A DNA stretch of 64,000 bases from Thamnaconus septentrionalis (GCA_009823395.1 CM020511.1:15718001-15782000); one strand, 5' to 3'; shown: positions 25,401 to 40,745, numbered from the stretch's first letter. Numbers and translations: made by a program. Notes: generated by a model from the letters alone, not told the origin.

Positions 25401-28400
25401 GACAGCAGACTGGACCGATGTTAAAGTCACAAGGGCGGACAGTTTTTGACAAAAATGTAGAGAAATGAAGAGCAACAAGAAAGGCGGTGAGATGGAGAAT
25501 TACTGTCTCTTCTCATCATGAGTAGCTGCTGGATCTCTCAGGAGCGTAGTTCGATTTCTTCAGTCTAAATCATCTCTGGACATTCATTAAACCAGGCACC
25601 GAGACAGCAGACAGGGACAGTGTGGCAACATGAGAATGCACTCTATTGATATCCTGTCATTTAAGCTCCCAGTCACAGTCCAACATAATAAGTAAATTAG
25701 GCCAAAGAGAAAACTTGACCTTTACAAAACATTTCCATACCTGTGAATGGGCTCGCAACTCTTTCTGTAACTTTTTTATTTTATTTTTTTTGAACGAGCC
25801 ACTCAAATTATAAAAAAAAATCAATTTCTGTGCACTTGCTCATGGCCATTTCTATTTTATACGTTTATCTGAGTGAAGAAGTTCAAGCTTAAGAGAGAGA
25901 AAATATACATGTATATGCAAAAAAACGTCCCCATTTAGTGCACAGCCACTTGAAAGCTGCAGCTATGTAGCTTTAAACAGCGATATCTGACATTCACCGT
26001 GACCTATGAAAATTGTATGCATTAATAAACCTTAATTATATAACACACTGTTGCATGCTACTAATGCGCTCCTGTGTTGCTCACTTAGGGGCTCTTTGCT
26101 CTAATAATTCATTCAAATGTAAAATTAGGAAGCAGTGATCGGTGTAATGAAATGATCCCCAAACAGTATGCATTGTGGAATGTGCTTATCGTCCCTGCAC
26201 TCATTACCCTTCTTACTATTCATTATCCCAATCAATGTTTAACATGACTTGCAGCTGAGCGAATGTGGGGACTTACTGTTCATTGTGCAGTGCCTTCGCA
26301 TTAGCACTGGCATTATCACAAAGGGGACACCTGATTCATTTGAGAGAAATTTTATTCATGCGTCACTTCCCCATTCATCCGTGGGGCTGAATATTTCAGT
26401 GTGGATTTTTTTGTATATCTGATCAAAGTCGAGGGGAGAGAGGATTAACCCCTCCTCAAGTAGCGTTAGATTCCTGATGCTCGGATGTAAATGAGCTCAG
26501 CTAAAGCAGTCCCTAATCCCGGCAACCATCTTTTTCTTTCTTTTTATTTTCAAGCTGCCACCATTTTTAGGGGAGACAGCTCTTTTCCCCTTAATCCACA
26601 GCACGCTTTAACGATTTACTACGGAACACGGTGCCCGCTTTCCATGCCTCATGTCACTAAACATCGATAGCGAAATGTTGCTCGAACACTTCCCTGCATG
26701 CCAATGAAGCGCTGCATGTGTGAACGCGTGAGGCATTATCCAGCACTGAGTGTCATTTAAAAATTCTCAATCTTTAAAGCCCCCCCGCCAACCCCGAACC
26801 CTCCCAGCCACAAGCTGCAGTTTGCTGGTTCATGATTTACAGTTTCACGTGTGGATGCCTTTTAAACAAAAACAAAGACCCCCCTCTCCCTTGAAAAATG
26901 CTATTCCTACTTATGTAGGATAATGAATGAAGAGAGGGGAAAAATCCATCTGTGCCATTGCAGGAGTGCTGTAATAATGGCAACACAAAAAGCAAACAGA
27001 GAGAAAAAGTCTTGCCTCTCAGAGTTTTCTTTTATCTTTCCTCCTCTTTTTGATCAAACTGTCCAAGGTATTTCGCGTCGGTGTGTATTTTTCTCGACTG
27101 ATTCCTTATCAAGCAGATTTTGCCGCCTTTTTTCAATTTCGCGTCCGGCGGTATACTTATCTGTCCTCTAGTACAATATCTAACACTGCGCTGCCACTCA
27201 CCCTCCCCCAGACGTGGACTCATCTGTTTCTTTATTGGTAAATCAAGGTTCAGAAGGAAAACGTTGAAAATGAGGCGACTATTGAGTAGGCTTGTGTCAT
27301 TTTGAATAGTGATTAAAGCTAATTTCATTCACGTGCGCTGGAGACTCATGAGAGAGTAGAATGGTATCTGATGAAAAAGCATATATGCCTCTGTGAAAAA
27401 GAATCATCCCTCTGTGCGCTTTCCATGCGCTTGGTGTATGAATCTCTGCCGTCTCCAGCGGTATCAGTGCCATCGCTGCCATTCTGACGAAGACTTTGAT
27501 CCGTCCCGACCTTCAGCTATCGTGTCAAAAAACACAGATCCAGCCAACTAGAGGGCTCTCTGCTTTTCCACGTCACCCCAGCCCCCCTTTTTTTTTTCTT
27601 TATCTTCTTTTGATTTTCCTACATCCGCTTCCTTGTCCCCTGACCAATCGCCTAATGTGGCGTACAGGAATGTTCCGGGGCTGGCAGTTCTGACAGCTCC
27701 GAGTGGAGCGCTGAGCCATCAAAGGTTTCAACTGGCACAGCTGAGTGTCACATATTAGTCTTAAATGATGTGAAAACTGTGAAAGCCCTGCCATCATTAG
27801 AATGCTTCGGGGAGGGGAAAAAATGGATAAAGGGATAGTAGACAGACTGGTGGGAAATGGAACGAGAAACCTGGAAGAGGACGCGAGGAAAAGGGACTGA
27901 TAATAGTAGAGAAGAATGTAGATGGATGGAAATGTGTTGGGAAACAGAACTTTGTGTCGATAAACGGAATTTGCTTTCAGCTGTTGTGTCATCCCTGGCA
28001 CATGAGAAACATTTTGTTTTTCATTAAACCGGACGTGGCGGAAAGGACACCAATTAGTTACTGACATTTGAACAGAGGGAGACAACACAGTAGTAGGTCA
28101 GGCTGGGCAATTAATCGGATTTCAGCATCAATTACAATACTGGCTTCCACTGATCATAAAGACAGATCTTTGAAGCAAAACGACTGTTGTACTTGTTTGG
28201 ACAGTTGAGACGTGTAGTCCAGCAACGGAGCCGTTACCTCTCAGTTGAGATTTTAAACACTGACGCTAACTAATTGGCAGGACACCTTTGTCTTGTAGTG
28301 TTGACAGTTGCAGTGAAGAGCACTGTGTTTTCAGCAGTGGTGTCGTTGTTGTAATGAATGCAGATAATGACTTGGCACAGTTTGTTAAAAGTCCAGTGTG

Positions 28401-28973
28401 TAATATTTGGCTTGATTTACGATTTCTAGATTGGTAGAGGCTTAATATACTGCCCATAAATACATTAATGAAAGTGCTTAATCGCAGTACAATAAAAGTC
28501 ATTTGTTTTTCCTACTCTTACAATGGCTCTCTTTCTGATACATGTATATATCTAAGGAAGCCCTATGTAGACAATCCATCCCGCCTGACAACACATTTCG
28601 TAATTACAGTGACTACTCGCGTGTATGAATAAACTAACAAAGAAGAAAATTGATGAAGTATCAAGGTTTTGGTGCGCAGGGCACCGTAGTTCACTGACAA
28701 GCTCGGCAGGGGGAGGATGAGGGAGAGTGAAAGACGCTGCAATCTAAAATGTAGCAACTTGATGTTGCTGTTTCTTCTTCAAAAGTCACAAACTCCACAA
28801 TCTTCTGTTTCTTCCATTCCATATGATGTCAGCCTTGTGGAGGTTTTCCTGCCTGAATCTACTATCATTGTAGTGTTTAGTGATGGCTCTGAAATAAGTG
28901 GTAATGTGTGTTTGCTGCCCCTTTCCCCCTTCCCTTCCCTCCCCTGCCGGCGTTTCTCTTCGGTGACTGACAG
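22496..28973 (+). other. csmd3: Intron (6478 bp)
   Basis: Non-coding between Sushi1 and CUB2. It contains a CT-rich tract (about 23848-23905), an 11-C run (24177-24187) and a T-run (27588-27597). The block at about 26030-26330 is rich in TAATTA- and TGCAT-type motifs and may be a conserved element. No exon is recognised. Confidence 0.8.
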
Positions 28974-29238
28974 CGGAGGACACGTGCGGCGGCACCCTGA
29001 GGGGCTCCAGTGGCCTCATCTCCAGCTTTGATTTCCCCGGCGGTGACTCTCCTGGTGCTGGGGGAGGTGGTGGCGGCGGCGGAGGTGGCGCCGCCGGTGG
29101 CCTCGGCAGCAGTGGGGAGTGTAAGTGGACCATACTGGCAGATCCAGGCGATACCATCTCCCTCGTCTTCACCGAGTTCCAGATGGAGGAGAAGTCCGAT
29201 TATCTGGAGGTTGAAGGATCGGAGCCGCCGTCGATCTG
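28974..29238 (+). CDS. csmd3: csmd3 exon 3 of window: first part of CUB2 with Gly-rich insertion
   Basis: This 265-bp exon (phase 1 in, phase 2 out) encodes residues 103-190. CUB2 starts EDTCGGTLRGSSGLISS and continues after the insertion as CKWTILADPGDTISLVFTEF, then EEKSDYLEVEGSEPPSIW. The two CUB cysteines are C107 and C152. Between FP (residue 124) and C152 the protein has 27 residues, 17 of them Gly including ten in a row. Other CSMD CUB2 domains have about 8 residues at this place. The reading frame is intact through the insertion and both flanks match CSMD3. The acceptor is ggtgactgacag and the donor gtgagt. Confidence 0.93.
29039..29119 (+). repeat. csmd3: Glycine-codon repeat inside CUB2 exon
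   Basis: A GGN-codon tract with 17 Gly codons out of 27, including ten consecutive Gly codons with mixed third bases. It replaces the usual short loop before the second CUB cysteine. Mixed codons suggest the tract is not a very recent pure-repeat slippage. It is GC-rich against an otherwise moderate exon. Confidence 0.9.
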
Positions 29239-31708
29239 GTGAGTTGGAGTGGCGAGACGGGCATTGCAAAAAATAAAATGAAATGTACAAACCTTACTAC
29301 ATTCTCAAAGAACAAAAGTATCTTGAACAAGGATAGCACAGAGATACATGCAAACAATTATTCTTAATAGATATTGTATCATACTTTTTCAGGACCCACA
29401 TAAATGTAATTTAAAGTTGAAGGAGGTCCATGGGTTATCGTGAGCGTTGGCTGATTTGCCAAGGTGCAGGCCTGAAATATCATTTAACATGTTTAACAAG
29501 GGAAGTGTTTTTATCCAGCGAATGTCTGATGATTTGTGCCTTCGACAAATTAGGTTAATCAAGTGAAGATATTCCAATTATGTTTCCTGCTCTCAAGGTG
29601 CAGTGGGTAGTTTCGAAACCTTGATTAACAGGAGCATGTTACCATTTATGATGAATGGAAAAAATACATTTGCGTCAATCATGATGGGTTCTTAAGAAAT
29701 GAAAGTAAAGTATTTAAAAAAAAAAATTTACTGTCTCAACCCCTAAATGGATGTTTAATACGTTTGGAGTTGCATAACACAAAATGAACATAAAAAGATG
29801 TTAATTAGTCTCAAAAGTAGGGGAGTTGGCTTTAAGATGAGACCCCCATCTCTCTGTGGTCTGTAATGTCTCTTTTATCAAATCATGCACTCTGTTTGAT
29901 CAACTAAATGGCCTAAATGATCATTAGGAACGTTGCAAATGTTCTTTTTATCTCCAGCGTCTCTCGAGTCCACGACAGTCTGCTGAGAGAAAGCACATAT
30001 GTTTTTTAGACATTTGATCACCTTCCAGAATGTTTTCTTTTTAAACTGTGTCTGTGTTTGTGGATGCGTGCACACTATTTATTTATCTATTCATGACTGC
30101 CTGCTTTTGCCTACAAATTGCCTCATTTTGATTAATAAGTTAAATCATAATCAACTGAATTGTTTTAAATCACTTGTTTTAAATCATTCGATTTGTTTGC
30201 CATCAGTTGTTAAAAAGATGTTTTGTTTTGTTTTTTACTTTTCGGATAGACACCCACACATCCCCATGAGTTTTTCTTTTATCCGAGACAAAGACAAAAA
30301 GTGTTTTCTTCATCCAACATGACTCAGTGTTCTTACTGAAAGCTGTCTGTCAGTTGTGGCCTGACTGAAGCAGCCACTCATTACCGCGTCCATGTTGTTG
30401 TCCATAACCTCCTATTTCAGCTTGCACATTGGCTGACACCTTTGCGAGCTCGAGTTGTTTTTCCTCTTCACCCGATGCATTGTTTGGCGCAAGTCACGAC
30501 CAAAAAAAATAAAGAAATTTTGAGAATTGGGTCTAAAGGAGGTTTTAAGACTTGTAATAATTGCTATTCACCTTGCACTTCAATGGGCTTCTTTGAGTAG
30601 GTAAATAAGTTGGGTCAGTTCTTTTTAAAGATGAGGGGAAAAACATATCAACCCTTGCATAAATATGATTTACTTCTATACAATAGCTACAGTGAGTCAC
30701 CAGTGGTCAGGTCAAAATTACAGTGTTTTAGTCATAAGAGGGAACCTTGAAATATAGCACCACTGATGGAAAACTCAAGTATTGTGTTTTTCGATGATAT
30801 GTTAATTTTATGTTAAGGTGTTGGCGCTTGTCAAGTGCAAAGTATCAGCTGTTTGCTGTGGACAAACATGAAAGCTGCGCAGCTCAGTTCTGAGGGGGCA
30901 ACTGCGGTTGCTAAAATTCATCCGCTCAAAGTGTTTTTTCTTGCCTCTTGCAGTCTAGATATTCGACTCTGAGTGGTTGAAACCATTACTGATGGGGTTG
31001 AACAACAACAGTCCTCGGCGTCACTTCGTTCTGCTGAAAACATTGTTCTTGTTTGAGGAGATTGTTCTAAATGTTACCAGGTGTCACACTACTACGCTAC
31101 TGAAAGTAGCTTGAGTTTTTTTTTTTTTTTCAGCTCAATTTTTTGTTTTGGAACTATCTGAAAGTATTGTGTAGTCCAACTCAGAAAACTTCAAACCCTT
31201 TTTTCCCATCAAATTACATTTTTCCTGAATTTCATAGTAAGATATATTCCTGTGACCTTATTTAAAGCCTTCAAAACTTCTTTTTTTTTTTTTTTTGCAG
31301 CCAAAGTTGCCTTCATTTGCTGTTGTCAACTATCACCACGAAACATCCACCATTTTCTCCAGTTACCTACCAACATATAACTCTCAAATAATCATTGCGT
31401 TCTTAAAAAAAAAACATGTGCTGCAGCCTGGAACAGCCTTTATCTTATTAGCCTTTTGCACAGTGTCACCATGTTCCCGGCAGATTTAATGGGCAGTTGC
31501 ATTCTTTATAGACACACACACACACCAGGGTAAACAGACTCGGGGCTCAGACTTCCATATGTGAACTAATAGTCTTGAAGAAACAGAAAAGAAGAATCAG
31601 AGGGACAGAAATTAATGTGAAACATAAAAAACCGGATGCAGAATTTAAGCCTTAACTGAGTCATTATTAAGGACACGTGCAGCTCAGTTTGTATATTCAA
31701 TGAACACA

Positions 31709-31750
<42 letters not shown>

Positions 31751-34700
31751 GATTGGCAAAACAAAAACGCAATAAAGCTCACCATGTGCACATATAATAG
31801 GTGTGTTAAACGATTTCAGCAACTATTAATTGAAAATCCGTCACCTCGTCACCTTGGTTAATGACTGAACCGTGAACGTCCGCGGCTGTAGCTGTTATTT
31901 GAAACGTTGCTCAGGCCGTTTGCAGCCCTGGTTTTAAGAGCAGCCTGGGCCTCCCTGGAACAAGCAGCATCTTTATTTATGCCACCTGAGCGGTCACCAC
32001 ACATCACCTCAATGCCCCGAAACTCCATGTTGATGTTATTTATGTTACCAAATGTCAGCGGCTGTCAGACACAGTTCTGTTCTAAGCTCTTCAATCCAAG
32101 TGGGAGCAGGCAAGCATGACCGCATCGGGGACACACTTCTGGGGAGATGGCTCCAACTTGTTCAGGTAAACAAAAAGCAGGCAAACAAACAGATTCAGAG
32201 TGAGCAATACTCCTCCTCGCTCTCCCTCTCTCTCCTTTTCTCTCTCTCGTCTTTCTATTTCGTCGCTTTCGCCCCCAACCATCCCCCCACTCTTTATACG
32301 AATGTCTGTCACTGTGTGCAAGGCCTTTGGACAGCAAACGCGTCGAAGCAGCTGCAGGCGGAGAGAGGTGAGCAAACTGTCAATTTAGCCTTGAGGTTTA
32401 GAGCTGTTTAACGATGATTGACGGCCTGGAAGCGGAGAGGCAGGCCAGCATCTGCTCTTAGCAATTGCAGCGTGCAAAAAAAAAAACAACCACACACACA
32501 CATTAATCTTTGACCCACTAATCAAGCTTTCTGTTGAAACACATTGGAAAAAAATTTTTAAAGTAGGTTTATTGTTATTTATTCTTTTTTCAAGCTATGT
32601 TTCTATGAGAGGCCATGAAATATATCTAAGCTACTTAAATCCTTGCTTTAACCTTTCTCACATCTCTGTGAGGGAGTTTATTGATTTCATTCTGTGGACG
32701 GGAGGGAGTGCTGATGTGGTAAAAGACATAAATTGACGTGCAAACTGTAGAATTCTTTTTTTCCCCCTCTACTCTCTGTTTCCATCTTCAGAAAGCCAAC
32801 ATAGGAATCCATGCTGACCAAAGACAATTGTGCTTTGTTTTTCTTCTGACCTTGTGTTCAGGAAAAGAAAAAGAAGCAAAAACAACAAGCAGTGATGATG
32901 CGTCACTTTATTCACAATAAACAAGAATATTCAAAGGATTTAAAGATATACACTTTTCATTCTTGCAGGCACTGCATGTCAGTGATATTTAGTTTTAAAA
33001 TTTTAGTTTAGCTTTATTTTAATATAATACTTTTGATGTTTTTGGGCTGATTTTAAACAGCCCATATTAAGTCTCTGATGATTAATAAGGTTCCAATGAA
33101 CTAACTTAATATTTTTAAGGGGAATGTTAAAATATTTAACAGAGGCTGTGAAATAATGGCCAGCAGTTAAACTTTGTCTTTGATTACCAAACTGCTTACT
33201 TCAAAGTTATTACTTATTTTTTAATATCCGCAGGAGAATTGCAAATTTTAGAAAGCCTTTGAAAGTTGTTTTTCCCATAGACAGAGAAACATTAGAGAAA
33301 TGTAGAGTCGAGGTGCATTAGGCAGGATGGTTTGTACCAACTGCTGTCCACACAAATGTCCACAGGAATGGCCAGATTGAAGGTTTTCACTGTAGAATAC
33401 TGAACAGCAGCATGATTTTCACTTCTATTATTTTAAATTGCCAGAGGTTTGCCACATTTTTCGACATGTTTTGAGCAAAATGAATTGAATTGTTATAATT
33501 TGTCGCTTTGACAAATTGTGATTCATTTAGCCCCAGTTTCTGCACACAGGGACTTTTTAATAGGGTATTTTGTCTGAATGTCCTCCCATCCTCAATGCCT
33601 GATGCCATCACTTTAATCACAGTAGTCTTCAATCTTCTAAGCAAACCAGTTACAGAATCCACAAATTGTTCTTTACGCACCTTAAACCTGGAAAGAAACA
33701 TAATAAAGGCTGCACAATTTGATGAAAGATAAATGGTCCGATGAAATATGCAATTCATCACTAGCATCGAATTTCAGACCTTGTTGTAAACACTTTTCTT
33801 TTAATTTCATATCAGTCTTTTTGCAATTATGAATTTGTATAGGTTGACACTACTTCTAATTCAATTAGAAGTGCAACAGTACTCCAGAAACAATAGTCCA
33901 GAAAATGGCAGAATGCATACCCATTTAGTCACGCGTAAACATTCCAAACAATTCTGCAGAGGTGGAAAAACATGGCATTACAACAGGAAAATGTGTTGCT
34001 CATCTATTAGACTCCAGTATGCTCCTGCGGTGGTGAATATAGAGTGTGAAAACAGTGGGGAGCATTCACTGGTTTCATGGGAGAGTGGGCATTCGTTTTT
34101 TCCATAAGCAATTTGTTTACTTGGCAGGTACAATGACACAATACCAGTCTGGATGTTGTGGAGAAATGCATCATAATTATGATGAATAAGCAACAGTTTT
34201 GACACAATGAAATGTGAAAAAAACAGGATGCAGAATTCTCATTTCCTGTTTGGGATTGTAATCTGTAGCACAACACCGTCCACGTTTAGCTACATTCAAC
34301 TTCATTTACTTTACCTCCATTGCCTTCATATTCAAAACAATTGATTGAAAATAACAAAACTGGCAAGCAAGTCGTCAGTCTTGCTGTTCAAATGAGATAC
34401 TGTAAGTTTGTCGTCTTTGCCTTCAGATTACTTCTTTTGGGGACCTTTACTTGGTGTTTGCACAGCAAATGAAGGCGGTGGTGCTCTTGCCGCGTTTTTT
34501 CACTCTGCAAACAGGGGGCAACAGAGAGAGTGCAGCTATTAAAACGACTGTACAAAACATGAACAAACCAAAAAACAAGCAAGAATTACGCAACTTGTAT
34601 ATTCCTTGTTGCCAGACGGTGCCACTCACAGTTCAGTAGTGCAAAGGATCAGCTATTGTAAACCTCAGACTAAGAAACTCTTCTGTCTGGTATACAAGAA

Positions 34701-37048
34701 AAAGTAAGTTCCTCTATAAACAAAAGAAAAAGCAGTCTGAAGTTTATGCTACAGTGATAAATCATCAAGTAGGTTATTTTAGAGGATGCAAAATTTTGTC
34801 TCTTCACCTCAGACAGTGTATTAAAACAAAAGCTGACAGTGCAGGGTAGCTATGAACGAAAAATGTCAACTTGTCATATGATCTTTTCAATAGGTGTCAT
34901 TTTGGTCACATGATGTCAAATGTAGGCAACATGATGAAGAGCATTAAATGTCACAGGAGCAGAACATTTAGTGGTCGATTCATTTAGAGGAAGAAGAAGA
35001 GGTGGAAGAAGTTTAGAGAAGGTCAAACTATGTTCAACTGTGAAGGTCATAGTTCATTAACATTTCTGAAGAGGAGCTTCGAATTCAAAACATCACATCA
35101 CTACATTCACTACATTGCAGTGTTTCACTTGTTTTACTTTGTTCTTTGGTGTTAATGTTGATGTACCTGATTGTCTGCATTTAAATGAGGAATAAAAAAA
35201 ACCCTGTACTTCTGGGGTTGACGGTTACAGTCACGGTGCTGTTATCAGACACTGCCGACTGTCACTGTTCAGTGTCTGTCGTGTTCTATCTTCTTCTCTG
35301 AATGTTTGTTGACATCAAGCAGCAGGTTTTTTATCAGTCTGAGAACGACAAAACGACACAGAAATGTCAGCGCTTGATGTGTAGCGCTGTCCGTGGTGCT
35401 GATGCAACTGTCAGACAAGGCGGTTGCAGTGACTGTGTTTTACGCAGAGATTCAGTCTTTTTTTCAGGTTTTTTTTTTTTGTGTTTCTTATCCCATAATT
35501 ATTTGAAAAGAACACCTAATTGCGAGATGCTTTTACGACAGAACAGAATCATTCCCATCTCGAGGCCCGGCCTGTTTCTCTCAGCAATTTCCTCAATGTG
35601 CCACGGTAGAGTTTCGGATTTGAGCACAAAGTTCGCACGTGTTTTGTGAGCACTTGTTGCAGTCTCCATTCCACGGGGTGGTCATGTTGGCGATAAATCA
35701 GCATCTTTATTGCTGACTGTAATATTCTGTTTTCTCTGGGACTTTCCTCTGACTTTATATCGACACTTTATTTTTAGTTTTGCTGTTGAACTGTGCCACC
35801 GCGTTTGCTGTCGTGGCATTACTGCACACCTTGAAAAGTTGGCGATACTAAAGTAAACCTCTAAAATCATAAAAAAAAACAAAAAAAACTACGGTGGAGG
35901 GGAACACTGGACACAAGCTGCTCTTTATTTGCAGCCTCTTCCAAGATGCTCGTCCGCCTGCTTTGTGCGACTTTAAAAGGAAGTTAGAAACAGGGTGCGA
36001 GAAGCTGGTCCTCAGTAGCCGAGAGTCTTGTTGGCTCAGCATGAGCTGCGCTCTGAGGATGAAAAGGCCTGCTGTAATCTTAATAAATAGGAGTTAATTA
36101 TGTTATGATTCTACACGCTGCAAACCATATACAGCCATTAGTGCGTGTCTCCACTGTTGACTATGATGACAAGCTCTTTGCTTCACTTTGTGCGGCAAGC
36201 ATAATTATACATCAACGTCGGACATGGGGATGATTTACGCCCGGTGCTTAGAAATGTAGCCTTTGTAGTCAGTCCCCTGGCAGATGGCAGATCGTGTTTC
36301 ATTTCCTCTGCTCTACTTGCTGTTGCGACAACACTCGTCTCCTCCGTCAGTCTTGAATGTATTACATCGGTCCTCCTTCTTCCTGAAATGTCCATGTCGT
36401 CTTTTTTTTTTTTTTTTACACTCTTTTCTATAATATGTAGCGCTGGCTAAACTCCTTTGGAGCCCCCGGTGTGAGTCATTCGCATTTATCTGTGACACGC
36501 AAGAGAGAAAAGGGCACCTTTTGTGTAAAAATCACTCCTTTTTTTTTTTTTATCAATTTTTCAAAACCTACATTTATTTTCTCATGGGATACATCAGATT
36601 GAGGATTATCGGAAATCACACTGCCATTTAAGCGCAGTTGAAATAAACCAGAACAGAAATTGCAAATGTCAGCCTAGAGTTACCTTACCAGTCCAATTGA
36701 GGGACTGTCTCATAAATATGGGTCTTTGCTCCAGCAGTTGCATAACGACACAGGAAAATGGCCCTTACACAGCTTGCATGCATTTCCCCAGTTACACGAA
36801 CTTAGCGTAGGACGGACAGCGGTAAACAAACCACCACCGTTTTTTTTTTTCTTCTAAATGTCATACTAATACTGTCATACTTCCCTAAGTTCCCTTATTG
36901 ACTCCCTCAGGCTTTCGTCTCTCTTGATTTTCACAAAAGTGGCTCTTCAGTGTTGTCTTTGGCTCATTGTATTCACCATTAATAAGATATAATTGAACCT
37001 CAGGTTCCCAGAGATTGACACGGGTCTTTCTTGACATTTACCCCTCAG
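29239..37048 (+). other. csmd3: Intron inside CUB2 (7810 bp)
   Basis: The largest fully contained intron. It interrupts CUB2 at a phase-2 position (W, then LTG). It holds a T-run at about 31114-31130, CA tracts (31510-31526 and 31704-31746), a CT-rich tract around 32214-32260 and T-runs near 36403-36418 and 36540. No exon, RNA gene or intact element is recognised. Confidence 0.8.
31704..31746. repeat. (CA)n microsatellite
   Basis: About 43 bp of CA repeat with one interruption at 31711, intronic. It is likely length-variable. No other feature is associated with it. Confidence 0.96.
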
Positions 37049-37161
37049 GCTAACTGGAATGAATATTCCAGCGCCCATCATCAGCAACAAAAACTGGCTA
37101 CGGCTGCATTTTGTGACAGAAAGTAACCACCGGCACAAAGGCTTCAGGGCCCAGTATCAAG
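37049..37161 (+). CDS. csmd3: csmd3 exon 4 of window: end of CUB2
   Basis: This 113-bp exon (phase 2 in, phase 1 out) encodes residues 192-228 and finishes CUB2. It reads LTGMNIPAPIISNKNWLRLH and then FVTESNHRHKGFRAQYQ. N-K-N-W-L-R-L-H-F-V and S-N-H-R are shared by CSMD1 and CSMD3 at this position, with MNIP favouring CSMD3. The acceptor is acatttacccctcag and the donor gtaaga. It is the paralogous counterpart of the 113-bp exons at 15045 and 45549. Confidence 0.95.
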
Positions 37162-38370
37162 GTAAGACATTGATTGCTTCATTTGCACATCGTAATAGAA
37201 GCCGCCGCCTCTTTCCTTCCACTAAAAAGGACCTTCGCGTGAAACAAAAACAGTCATTACTAAACAGGTTTTTGATCTTTGTTAACTGAATATTAAACAG
37301 TTTGGTTAATACCCCCTCCGGAGAGGCCATGGACCTGTTTCTTGCTTCAAACCGTCGACTTCAAAGGGCCATTTTAATCAAACATTTTAGAGATAAATAC
37401 TGTAGACTCCCTCCACCCTTCCAAAAACTCAGCTCTGGCAGTCCAGTAATCCATTACCCTCACATTGTTGGCTGGTATGCCTTCAAAATCAGAATATACT
37501 GCGCAGCAAACAAGCAAAACGCCTGGCCCTGAGCCCGAAGTGAATCCTGCACCTTCACGATAAACAAATTTAATACCAAGAGTTAAATCCATGTGTGGAA
37601 ATTGGCTGTAAATCAATTGCACTACATTTCTCGTCCATTGCAGTTCAGTTTTATGCAGTGGGAAATATGTGTTTTTTGAAACTTTCTACATGCTTTATTT
37701 CTCCAATTCTGGGGCAGAGGAGGGCACGAATGTAGAACTAGCCTCATCTAGCTTCCAAACAGACTCGCAGCTGGATTTGTTTTTCCAATACAATGAGTCG
37801 GCCACTTGATGTAAAGTCTTCTTCCGACAGGCCTTAGCCCAGTGTTTTCAAATTCAGAAAGATGCTGTTGTTTGATCTATTATTAATTTCATTTGGCTAT
37901 TTTGTGGGTGCTCGAAAACGATGACAGCCACTTGCATCACCTGGCTTTTCTTTGCAGTTTGGCCGCTGCTCTGTTTAATTAGGCAGTCTTAAGATTTTGC
38001 GTTGCAGTCCTCGGGCTGCTCTTTGATTCTGCGTGCTACTCCACTCAAAAGCTTGAAAACCATAAAATCTGCTCTGAACAATCAATTTTCCTCTGCTCCT
38101 TAATGTGTCTGCGTCATATTAACAAACAAAGAGGAGTGAGGAACTCATTTCCATTTTGCAGAAGTGTCGGGGCAACCCTTTGGGATGCATCAGAGAGCCA
38201 GTGGTCTCATCTCTTTTTGAAGAAGAATGTCCACCAGTAGCAATTACATTTTCATTTTCTACACAGGGCCTTTAGTCTCTTGCAGAGAAAGAAACATTTG
38301 TACTGTATCTTCTCACATCTAATACTGTAACTTATTTATCTAATGAACTCTTTCTATTGCTCTCGACCAG
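37162..38370 (+). other. csmd3: Intron (1209 bp)
   Basis: Non-coding between CUB2 and the linker exon. In human CSMD3 a long extra linker segment is encoded between these points in the long isoform, as I recall. I see no exon resembling it here, nor any repeat worth listing. Confidence 0.7.
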
Positions 38371-38448
38371 TGAAAAGCTCTGGAGAGCTTAAATCCAGAG
38401 GGGTAAAATTATTACCAGGAAAGGACAACACTAACAAACTGTCTTTAA
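38371..38448 (+). CDS. csmd3: csmd3 exon 5 of window: short basic linker between CUB2 and Sushi2
   Basis: This 78-bp phase 1-1 exon encodes residues 229-254 and reads VKSSGELKSRGVKLLPGKDN then TNKLSL. The K-S-R-G and P-G-K-D-N phrases match the CSMD linker between CUB2 and Sushi2 (KSRG.K..PGKDNSNK in CSMD3, as I recall). The acceptor is ctattgctctcgaccag and the donor is the consensus gtaagt. Because it is symmetric (26 codons) it can be skipped without a frameshift. It has no cysteine and no domain fold, and is probably flexible. Confidence 0.9.
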
Positions 38449-40620
<2,172 letters not shown>

Positions 40621-40745
40621 CATCGGAGCCACTGCTCAATTTACCTGTGATGAAGACCATGTGCTGCAGGGTTCCAAAACGATTACCTGCCAGCGAGTCG
40701 CCGAAGTCTTTGCGGCTTGGAGCGACCACAGACCTGCCTGCAAGG
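40621..40745 (+). CDS. csmd3: csmd3 exon 7 of window: rest of Sushi2
   Basis: This 125-bp exon (phase 2 in, phase 1 out) encodes residues 285-325. It completes Sushi2 with IGATAQFTCDEDHVLQGSKT, ITCQRVAEVF and AAWSDHRPACK, giving the second to fourth cysteines and the conserved Trp. VFAAWSDHRP is characteristic of CSMD3. The acceptor lies after a run of T and C ending cccag; the donor is gtgagc. Confidence 0.95.

Noticed and set aside
27600..28088. 162-codon open frame on the − strand
   Set aside because: No recognisable domain or homologue, low-complexity Ser/Pro content, in the middle of an intron; consistent with chance.
29043..29109. Possible micro-intron (gtgact...ggcag) that would remove the glycine tract
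   Set aside because: Its length of 67 bp is not a multiple of three, so removing it would shift the frame and destroy the second CUB cysteine. It also lacks a pyrimidine tract.
28786..29290. 128- and 137-codon open frames on the − strand with a poly-Pro run or an Ala/Thr-rich run
   Set aside because: They are antisense shadows of the glycine-rich CUB2 exon, whose sense frame matches CSMD3 on both sides.
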